This document shows, one piece after another, positions 1-6,775 of a DNA stretch of 10,170 nucleotides. Below the pieces are notes generated by a model. The model was given only the letters and a program-made list of their open reading frames with translations, was not told the origin of the DNA and made no database searches. The first letter of the stretch is position 1; every line of letters begins with the position of its first letter. The translations under genes and the position numbers were made by a program. The DNA is taken from contig JBLNEL010000481.1 in NCBI GenBank assembly GCA_050262615.1, forward strand, positions 1-10,170, written 5' to 3'. The DNA is from JAUZPB01 sp050262615 (GTDB taxonomy: Bacteria; Bacteroidota; Ignavibacteria; Ignavibacteriales; SURF-24).

Positions 1-2371
1 TATAACTATGTTCGCCTAAAACCTGAGATCCTTTTTTATGTGAATAATCCTGCACCGAACTTGGGGCAATAATATACTTAAATCCTCTGAATAGAGTAAT
101 TGCTAAAGTCCTTACCTTATCCTCTAAAACTTCGTATTCCGTTAATCCCTGTACGAAAACTGCAGCACCTGCATTTAATTTGTCACTGACATCAACAAAA
201 TGATACATTGGATAATCATACATCGGCTGTTCTACCCAGCCTGTGCTGTCTATTCTTTCTATGCTTCTTTCCACAACATCAAACTGACCCTCTGCAAATG
301 AGCTATTTGCCTTTATTCCTGTTGGAATCATAAATCTCATACGATGACTTTCTGCCAGGTTGTTCAGTTTAATATCAAACCCGATATATTTCGTAGCTTT
401 CTTTAATGTAACATATAGCTCAATGGGAATTTTAATCTTTTTCCCATTTTTTTTCTCTCTTTCTTCAAGGTCTTTATGAACAAGGATCTCATGCCTTATA
501 AGGCAGGTTGCAGATAGTTCTCCATTTTCAATAATACTCACCTGCGGTTTTGAACTTAATGTATCAGCAACCGGGGCTATTTTCTTATGAACCCAGGCAT
601 GTCCTGCTTCGCCTTCATCAAGAAAATATCCGGTATTATTAAACTTTAAACCATTTATTTTATCCTGCACTTTAAGTGTACCATTTTCATTGATCTTGAT
701 CTTCAGGTAATCGTTTTCAAGAACTGGAAATCCCCCATTAAGTTTCGCTATTTTCCTGGTATTCTGCTTTACTGCTTTTGCAACCGGGTTAATGTGAAAA
801 GTATTAAATCCAAATGAAGGAATACCATCCAGATGAAGATAAGCATGATAACGTTTCATTTTAAAATACATCGGCCTGTCAATCATCTGTTCAAGCACCG
901 GTTCCTGAGAACTTCTGCTGATCAATTGTAATGGCACTGTTTTGCCATCACCGCTTTTTACTTCAATATCTCCTTTATCCAGTTCTTCCGGAATATCTAT
1001 AAACGATTCTGCAACCTCTTCCCTTTTATAGCTGGTTGTATTTAATGCAACAAGATGCATGCTTGCTTCAGCATATTTCGAAAGATCGATTTGTTTCGCC
1101 AGATATTTGCAGGCCCTGCCTGTTACCCCTTTTGAAATTTCAATTACCTGTTTATACCGTGACATCATATCATCATGTATTTCATCTAAGCTGCAGCCGC
1201 CAATTGAATCGTGTGCAGAATTCTGGATAAGATAATTCCATGCAACATCCAGATATCTGTCGTTTATATCCATACCAAAAATCCCTGCGATGGAATTTAA
1301 TACTTCAGCATAGCTTTGAAGCCATTTCTCTGATTCAAAATTCTTTTGCTTGAGATAAGTCCTGGCCGATGTTATATATCCATAGAGATTTCCGCTGCGG
1401 AGATCGTACTGTGCACTTCTCCTTTCACCTTTTACAAGCCTAAGAGTTTTTTCATCAGCACTCTCTTTCAGACCCTTTGCATAATCTTCAAGAGTGCTAT
1501 GCACTACATTCAGTTCAGGCATCAGTCTCCTGATATCCTTAATAATTTTTGCAGTCTTTATATTTGGACCGCTTGAATCATGCCCTTCCATCCAGATAAC
1601 GTGAGGAGTCGTGAAGTCATTTACCTGATTCTCAATTATTGATTTTACAGATGAAGTTATATTATCTTCATAATATCCATCAACCGGCTCAATTATAGAA
1701 TAATCTTCATCGTGCATCTGACTGTCGGCAAAATGAAATGGCAGCCCCCCTTTAGTCCATTTATATTCAACATCTGAAAAACCTTCATTATGTATTACAG
1801 GACGGTATATGTAAAAATAAAAGTTATACCTGGGCATGGTTGAAAAGCGGCTTGTAAGAACTTTTGTTCCATCTGCACCCTCCCACATAAACTCTGCCTT
1901 CTTACTGTCCAGTGAATTTACTCCCCTGTAGAACATTATTACATCTACTCCAAATTCCTTGTAGATCTGCGGAAGCTGAGAGATTTGTCCCCATGAAAAT
2001 GGAGAATATCCTATTTTTGAAGCACCTCCGAATTCTTCACAGGTCTTATGACCTAAAAGGAGGTTTCTTATTAAATTTTCCCCGCCGACATGGAACTCGT
2101 CCGGGAGAATATACCATGGACCAATAAGTAATCTTTTCTCCTTAACCAGTTTCTTTATTAAATCTTTTTTATCAGGGCGGATTTCCAGATAATCATCAAG
2201 TACAATTGACTGACTATCCAGATGAAAAGCTCTGTAGTCAGGCTCAGATTCTAGTATTTCAAGTGTCTTATCAATCATTTCGACAAGCATCTGACGGTTT
2301 TTTTGAAAAGGGAACCTCCATTCCCTGTCCCAGTGTGTATTAGAAATAACGTGAAAAACTTTATCTTTCAT
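1..2371 (-). CDS. GH38 alpha-mannosidase-like protein (3' end outside window)
   Basis: The frame is open from the ATG at 2371 to the window edge (790 codons). The product looks like a family 38 glycoside hydrolase, whose members hydrolyse alpha-mannosides with a bound zinc. Residues 11-18 (NTHWDREW) are the family's N-terminal metal-binding motif, with H13 and D15 as predicted zinc ligands. Residues 89-104 (LPDEFHVGGENLIRNL) are typical of bacterial members. EGHD at 262-265 fits the acid/base region, and H387 in NSAHDSIGG fits the third zinc histidine. The oddity is residues 121-128 (GYSPFSWG): other bacterial members have PDSFG there, with the Asp acting as nucleophile and zinc ligand, whereas F125 stands here. 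There is no signal peptide, so it probably acts in the cytoplasm on imported substrate, as MngB does. The visible part ends inside the C-terminal beta domain, and perhaps 100 residues are missing. It is the last visible gene of the operon. The family call is firm; activity and substrate are open. Confidence 0.88.
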   Translation of the reverse strand, partial: MKDKVFHVISNTHWDREWRFPFQKNRQMLVEMIDKTLEILESEPDYRAFHLDSQSIVLDDYLEIRPDKKDLIKKLVKEKRLLIGPWYILPDEFHVGGENLIRNLLLGHKTCEEFGGASKIGYSPFSWGQISQLPQIYKEFGVDVIMFYRGVNSLDSKKAEFMWEGADGTKVLTSRFSTMPRYNFYFYIYRPVIHNEGFSDVEYKWTKGGLPFHFADSQMHDEDYSIIEPVDGYYEDNITSSVKSIIENQVNDFTTPHVIWMEGHDSSGPNIKTAKIIKDIRRLMPELNVVHSTLEDYAKGLKESADEKTLRLVKGERRSAQYDLRSGNLYGYITSARTYLKQKNFESEKWLQSYAEVLNSIAGIFGMDINDRYLDVAWNYLIQNSAHDSIGGCSLDEIHDDMMSRYKQVIEISKGVTGRACKYLAKQIDLSKYAEASMHLVALNTTSYKREEVAESFIDIPEELDKGDIEVKSGDGKTVPLQLISRSSQEPVLEQMIDRPMYFKMKRYHAYLHLDGIPSFGFNTFHINPVAKAVKQNTRKIAKLNGGFPVLENDYLKIKINENGTLKVQDKINGLKFNNTGYFLDEGEAGHAWVHKKIAPVADTLSSKPQVSIIENGELSATCLIRHEILVHKDLEEREKKNGKKIKIPIELYVTLKKATKYIGFDIKLNNLAESHRMRFMIPTGIKANSSFAEGQFDVVERSIERIDSTGWVEQPMYDYPMYHFVDVSDKLNAGAAVFVQGLTEYEVLEDKVRTLAITLFRGFKYIIAPSSVQDYSHKKGSQVLGEHSY

Positions 2372-2381
2372 TTTTTTATTA

Positions 2382-2387
2382 CCTTTT
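2382..2387 (-). promoter_or_regulatory. Shine-Dalgarno-like site of the GH38 gene
   Basis: The minus strand reads AAAAGG here, 10 bases before the ATG at 2371. It is the clearest ribosome binding site in the window and supports that start. The nearest upstream in-phase alternatives are not convincing, and the translation from 2371 begins directly with the conserved N-terminal strand of GH38. Confidence 0.45.
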
Positions 2388-2467
2388 CAATAAGACTTCA
2401 TTCGGTTTATACACTAACCTGCGGCTTTCGTAATCACCAGCTAGGCATCTATACTTTTAATTTTATA

Positions 2468-3847
2468 TTAAATCAGGAATAACTTATGTTTAAGAAGTGT
2501 TTCAGGCAGCCCGCCTTTACAAATAAATGTCGCTGCTTCAAAATTATGTCCGGATGTTTGTGCAAATGGAACTGCAACACACAACCCTATACCTGCAGCT
2601 CTGATAGCAATTGTACCGCTTTCACTGTCCTCAAATCCAATTACATTTCTAAATTTGTCTTTTGGAATTCCTACCTGATGAAGAGCAATACTGTAAAGGT
2701 CTCTGTGGGGTTTTAGTCTGATCTCATTTGAGTCACTTGCAGTAACTACACTATCATAGAAGTATTTGTAATCAGAAAATTTATTCTTAAGGAATTGTTT
2801 CTTAGCCTCGGGCAGATTCATTTTCTCAAACCTTGAACAAAGTACCCTGAATACCTCAGCTATAACAATATCTGCTTCATAAAAAATTGATGAAGTAACT
2901 ATTGCAACCTTTGCTGGACTGTTTTCAAAAAAACTGCTTACTTTTACAAGATCAGCTTTTACCTGTTCCAGATTCTCACGATTAAAATTTTCCCCCGATT
3001 TCACTTCATAACAATCAATCATCTCTTCAAACAAAAATTCAACATCCTTTCCCAGCCAGCCTTTGACCATTGGAAGAAATATTTCCACACCAGGCATTGG
3101 CTCAATCAGATGCTTATCCTTGTCGTTAAATAGCTCCTCAGAGATCAGTTGTCCTTCTCCCTGTTTCATCCGTTCAAGTATCTGATGATATCTCTGATAG
3201 TATATGTCAATTCCAATCCTTACAAATTCATTAAAACCAAATTCACTAAAATCATTTGAGTATTTTTCGAAAAAGTAATCAGTTATGATATTTTCATCTT
3301 TCTTGGCAAAAACTTTTGATTTTTTCAGTTCTAAATATTTTGGATCCTCAAGTAATCCGCTAAGATTAAGATTGTTTAAATTATTTCTTACATCTTCCTG
3401 ACGCTGCTTATCTTTGCCAAGTATAAGTGTCCAGAGTGCTGAATGAAGGAATGCCTTTTGAGAATGTTCAATTATAAAGCTGGTTTGATATTTCCTGATC
3501 AGGTATTCAACATGTTTTGTTGTACTGTTCCCGATTATATGAGGATAATCCTCATTGTGATCAAGTCCGCCCCAAACACTTTTATCTAAACGGTTACTCA
3601 TTCTGCGGATCATAAATTCCAGAGAGTGAATGCATAATTCCTCAGTAGTTGTCGTCGTTCCATCCATATCCATGAGCACAGCAGCTATACTGTCTAATGG
3701 TCCGGTTATTTTATTTGCAAGCGGATATAGTTCTACTTCAGGGTGTACGTAATCCGGGTTATGTACGATAGCAAATTCCTCACCAAGAGCACCTAATATA
3801 TTTAATGCATCTTCTTTAAGTACAATTTTTCTATTTTCTTTCATCAT
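2468..3847 (-). CDS. HAD-superfamily hydrolase with enlarged cap
   Basis: This 459-residue protein carries all four HAD motifs. Motif I is LMDMDGT at 58-64, with D60 as predicted nucleophile and D62 as acid/base. Motif II is VAIVTSS at 314-320. The motif III lysine is K379 in RLKPHRD. Motif IV is GFEDSESG at 404-411, with D407 as Mg ligand. The tail resembles the beta-phosphoglucomutase/phosphonatase-like branch (EDSxxG, then AAG). That branch is usually 210-250 residues long. Here about 250 residues separate motifs I and II, and about 55 residues precede motif I, so the cap is greatly enlarged and the substrate is probably large or unusual. Phosphatase or phosphomutase activity on a sugar phosphate is an inference from its neighbour NanE. 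There is no signal peptide. It starts 4 bases after the oxidoreductase stop, with two tandem ATG codons (3847 and 3844), so the exact start is uncertain by one residue. Confidence 0.85.
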   Translation of the reverse strand: MMKENRKIVLKEDALNILGALGEEFAIVHNPDYVHPEVELYPLANKITGPLDSIAAVLMDMDGTTTTTEELCIHSLEFMIRRMSNRLDKSVWGGLDHNEDYPHIIGNSTTKHVEYLIRKYQTSFIIEHSQKAFLHSALWTLILGKDKQRQEDVRNNLNNLNLSGLLEDPKYLELKKSKVFAKKDENIITDYFFEKYSNDFSEFGFNEFVRIGIDIYYQRYHQILERMKQGEGQLISEELFNDKDKHLIEPMPGVEIFLPMVKGWLGKDVEFLFEEMIDCYEVKSGENFNRENLEQVKADLVKVSSFFENSPAKVAIVTSSIFYEADIVIAEVFRVLCSRFEKMNLPEAKKQFLKNKFSDYKYFYDSVVTASDSNEIRLKPHRDLYSIALHQVGIPKDKFRNVIGFEDSESGTIAIRAAGIGLCVAVPFAQTSGHNFEAATFICKGGLPETLLKHKLFLI

Positions 3848-3851
3848 TGTT

Positions 3852-5162
3852 TTATATTTGAGTTAAATTTTCTTCAATTAATTTTTTTAGTCCGTCATAT
3901 TCAACATTTCTGATATCCTGATGACTTCTTACGGCTAATGCTGCCAATGCCCCGCAAGCTTCACCTGTGGCGGCAGATGTCGGCATTATCCGCAGAGCAC
4001 TATGACCTTCCCGTGTCGAGGATATACAGCGGCCTGCAGCTAATAGATTGTCTGCTCCCTTTACAAAAAGTGCCCTTAACGGAATTTCATAAAACTGTCC
4101 CTCAGGAATATCTTCCATTCTGCTCTGCTCATCTTTCTGTCCATGGATATCTATACCATAGCAGCCGCGGGCAATGGCATCATCAAACTTACTGCCGCTT
4201 TTAATATCATCCCCGGTCACTGCATAATCTCCAACTGCCCTCCGGGTTTCCCTTACTCCGATCTGAACTGCTGTCTCAAGCAAATATGCATCTTCGAACC
4301 CCGGGATCTCATCTATAAGAAGCTTCACTATCTGATTTACCTGCTTCCTTCCAATAAATTCTGCTTTCGTCAGGTCCCGGGATGATGAGGCATCAAGACC
4401 GAGAACATTTGACGTATTAAACGATGCTTCGCCTGATTCAGGCAGCGTAGTATAAAATATATATTGAACATCCGGGGAAAGACGGTTTTCTTCTATCGCT
4501 CTTTTTACATTACTGAAATATCCTGCAACAGACATTATTTTCGAAATGTCATAATTGTAATCCATCCACGAAAAAAAATCATCTTTATGTTCAGTTGTAT
4601 AACTCACTGCTTTCTGGATATCTATACCGCCCATTCTGAAAAATAAGGTAAGGGCCTGCAGATGTCCTGTTTTTTCATCCCCTTTTACCCAGGGGAAATC
4701 TCCTAAATATACAAGCTGTGCATCGCCTGTCGTATCAATAAAAATTTTTGCGTGAATATCCTGCTCTTTTCCATCATTTAATATTCGGAGTGATTCTATT
4801 CTGCTGCCGGTCCGGTTAACACCGGTAATATCTGTATTAAGTAAAATTGAAGCATTTGCATCTGAGAGCAATTTATATACAGATGAGCGGAACGAGCTAG
4901 CATAAAATCCATTGTCGATCATTCCATTCTGCTTTTGCATTTCAAATTCAATTTCTTCAAATATCCCTCGCACTAAAGGAATACCATTTACTGAATGCTT
5001 CATAAAAGGAGATACCATTCCGGCAGTCGACATCCCTCCTAAAAACCCATAATGCTCAATAAGCAGCACATCTGCGCCTGTCCTTGCAGCTTTTATTGCA
5101 GCACTTATTCCTGCAATGCCTGCTCCGGCAACTATGATGTCGTAATTTTCTTTTAATTTCAT
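3852..5162 (-). CDS. FAD-dependent oxidoreductase, FAD_oxidored (PF12831) type
   Basis: This 436-residue flavoprotein opens with a Rossmann dinucleotide-binding motif, GAGIAG at 13-18, followed by the ribose-binding acidic residue E36 in LLIEHYGFLGG. The run GFLGGMSTAG at 39-48 is characteristic of the FAD_oxidored family. FIDTTGDAQL at 141-150 is the second conserved FAD-contact strand. The C-terminal FAD-binding segment is intact at 372-410 (LLAAGRCISSTREGHSALR, then a Gly/Ala-rich helix). Length is normal for the family. Members are often found in glycan-degradation clusters, and many are annotated as putative xanthan lyase without proof; the substrate cannot be read from sequence. There is no signal peptide, so it is probably cytoplasmic. 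Its ATG directly follows the TAA stop of the epimerase gene, and the HAD gene follows after 4 bases, which points to coupled translation. A redox step on a sugar or amino-sugar derivative is inference. Confidence 0.9.
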   Translation of the reverse strand: MKLKENYDIIVAGAGIAGISAAIKAARTGADVLLIEHYGFLGGMSTAGMVSPFMKHSVNGIPLVRGIFEEIEFEMQKQNGMIDNGFYASSFRSSVYKLLSDANASILLNTDITGVNRTGSRIESLRILNDGKEQDIHAKIFIDTTGDAQLVYLGDFPWVKGDEKTGHLQALTLFFRMGGIDIQKAVSYTTEHKDDFFSWMDYNYDISKIMSVAGYFSNVKRAIEENRLSPDVQYIFYTTLPESGEASFNTSNVLGLDASSSRDLTKAEFIGRKQVNQIVKLLIDEIPGFEDAYLLETAVQIGVRETRRAVGDYAVTGDDIKSGSKFDDAIARGCYGIDIHGQKDEQSRMEDIPEGQFYEIPLRALFVKGADNLLAAGRCISSTREGHSALRIMPTSAATGEACGALAALAVRSHQDIRNVEYDGLKKLIEENLTQI

Positions 5163-5855
5163 TTACTTAGCCGCACATTGTATTGCTTCAATATACCATT
5201 TTGTTACAGCATCAGGAGCAGTTATCGCTGTACCAACGATCACACCCCAGGCGCCCAGTTGTATCATTCTTGCTGCATCGTCCGGAGTGTTAATTCTCCC
5301 TTCGGCAAAGACAGGAATTGTAAATTTCCTGGCAAGTTGTTCAAGAACATCAAAATCGGGCCCTTTACCTTTAATTGAAACAGTTTCCGGAGTATAACCG
5401 CTTAAAGTTGTTGAAACTGAATCACATCCGGCTTCAACGCAGGCTTCCCCTTCTTCATATCTTGCAACATCAGCTAAAATAGTGCAATTATACCTTTCTT
5501 TGACTTTATTTATAAATTCGGGTCCTGTTAGTCCTTCCCTTTTTCTGAATGTGCCGTCTATTGCAATTATATGAGTGCCAATTGATAAGAGATCTTCAAC
5601 ATCCCTGAAACTTCCGGTGATCCTTACAAAACCGTCTTCAAATTCTGACTTTACAAGTCCTATTACAGGAAGCTTAACATTTTCTATTATCATTTTAGTT
5701 TTTGCAATCCCTTCAGAACGTATCCCGGCTGCTCCGCCTAAAGCTGCAGCTTTTGCAAAATAGGTTACCCCTTCAGGTGAATTAAATGGCGACTTACCCC
5801 TTGCCTGGCATGAAACAATAATGTTGTTCTTTAATTGATAAAAAATATTACTCAT
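5163..5855 (-). CDS. nanE: N-acetylmannosamine-6-phosphate 2-epimerase (NanE)
   Basis: This 230-residue TIM-barrel protein matches NanE over its full length and has the usual size. NanE interconverts N-acetylmannosamine 6-phosphate and N-acetylglucosamine 6-phosphate in sialic acid catabolism. Visible hallmarks are IVSCQARGKSPF at 13-24, GIRSEG at 44-49, GLVKSEFEDG at 66-75 with the predicted catalytic lysine K69, LADV at 127-130, and FAEGRINTPDDA at 183-194 with the predicted catalytic E185. The phosphate-binding loop GAWGVIVGTAIT lies at 201-212. All key residues are present, so it should be active. Neither NanA nor NanK is nearby, so here it may serve another amino-sugar phosphate route, or release ManNAc-6-P made elsewhere. 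It starts 38 bases after the short FAD-like gene with only a weak ribosome binding site, and its stop codon abuts the next ATG. Confidence 0.93.
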   Translation of the reverse strand: MSNIFYQLKNNIIVSCQARGKSPFNSPEGVTYFAKAAALGGAAGIRSEGIAKTKMIIENVKLPVIGLVKSEFEDGFVRITGSFRDVEDLLSIGTHIIAIDGTFRKREGLTGPEFINKVKERYNCTILADVARYEEGEACVEAGCDSVSTTLSGYTPETVSIKGKGPDFDVLEQLARKFTIPVFAEGRINTPDDAARMIQLGAWGVIVGTAITAPDAVTKWYIEAIQCAAK

Positions 5856-5893
5856 CTTTAATCTGATTTATTGTGGTTATCTTAATTGTCAAT

Positions 5894-6748
5894 TTATTCT
5901 AGTGAAGATGTTTTATGGAAGAGTTCATCTACAGGAAAATAACCCCCTGTCAATGAGTCTATTTGTAAAAAACCCGAAGGCATTTCTTCTTCGTATGATG
6001 ATATCTTGTATATTTGCTGGACTTCGGTGGGCAGAACTTGTATTCTTGCTGCGGAAGCTTTTATTTTTTCTGAAATATTATCTGCTGCCTCCTGCGCCAT
6101 CAGATCAATGGGCATTTCATTATTATTGTTTATCTTCAGCGAGACCCAAAGTCGCTGGTCACTGATCTTACAGAAATCTAAAGGATTTAATTCTTTTACA
6201 AGATCATCAGCCTCTCTGCTTGTTATAATGCAGTTGAATCTTGCAGCTCTCATTTCTGTTTTATAAAATGCTCCGTGAATGCGTGATAAATAATAATCTT
6301 CAGTAGCATCTATCAGGTTTTTGCCAGATAAAGTAATTCCCCCATCTTTAGATACCAGATTTACACTAAAAAAACCTTCAGGCTTGTAATTGACAGATTT
6401 TGCTTTTATGTGAAATAAGCATTCTACGTTACTTTCTTCTATAGCACTCTGAAGTACAAGTTTTACAGATTCCGGATTTATGAACACTAATTCATCTTTT
6501 TTTGATAACTCATCTTTCTGAGCTTTCACAATTTCGTAGTAGATCTTCTTTGTCAGCGGCTTAAGAAGATTGAGATCGATCTTTTGAATACAATTAAGAC
6601 TCTCGGTAATACTCCCGCCCATAAAACCGTGATGGTTTAATAACATGACTGACTTTCCGGAAGCTGAATAAAGCAATGCTAAGACAACACCCGGAAGCGT
6701 AGCGCCATAAACTATATAATCATATATTCTTTCTTCTTTATTTTGCAT
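5894..6748 (-). CDS. Short, degenerate FAD-oxidoreductase-like protein
   Basis: This 284-residue protein resembles the N-terminal half of the oxidoreductase at 3852-5162. Its opening strand, IVYGATLPG at 12-20, sits where GxGxxG is expected, but the middle glycine is T17. The acidic ribose-binding position reads N38 (LLNHHGFMGG). GFMGGSITES at 41-50 and the IDATED segment at 146-151 keep the family pattern. The C-terminal FAD-binding segment (AAGRCxS...H...R) is absent; the protein ends at LFHKTSSLE, and only 38 bases separate it from nanE, so no second half is hidden there. The frame is intact with even codon use and no stops, so it looks like a selected gene rather than a recent pseudogene. 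It may be a non-FAD-binding partner of the full-length paralogue, a Rossmann enzyme using another cofactor, or an early decay product. It lies 27 bases after the HyuA-like gene. Homology is fairly clear; function is unknown. Confidence 0.7.
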   Translation of the reverse strand: MQNKEERIYDYIVYGATLPGVVLALLYSASGKSVMLLNHHGFMGGSITESLNCIQKIDLNLLKPLTKKIYYEIVKAQKDELSKKDELVFINPESVKLVLQSAIEESNVECLFHIKAKSVNYKPEGFFSVNLVSKDGGITLSGKNLIDATEDYYLSRIHGAFYKTEMRAARFNCIITSREADDLVKELNPLDFCKISDQRLWVSLKINNNNEMPIDLMAQEAADNISEKIKASAARIQVLPTEVQQIYKISSYEEEMPSGFLQIDSLTGGYFPVDELFHKTSSLE

Positions 6749-6775
6749 CTTTTATGATCATGCTTTTTTATTACA

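Noticed and set aside
1036..2127. Three plus-strand open frames of 64-76 codons
   Set aside because: They are antisense to the GH38 coding region, whose translation matches its family throughout; none shows a domain or ribosome binding site.
2372..2467. Promoter or terminator in the 96-base gap before the GH38 gene
   Set aside because: I see only weak partial pairings and AT-rich sequence; no convincing stem with a U-tract and no clear promoter pair, apart from the ribosome binding site listed separately.
5856..5893. A frameshift joining the short FAD-like gene to a lost C-terminal half
   Set aside because: Only 38 bases lie between its stop and nanE, and no frame there encodes the missing FAD-binding segment, so the gene is short rather than split.
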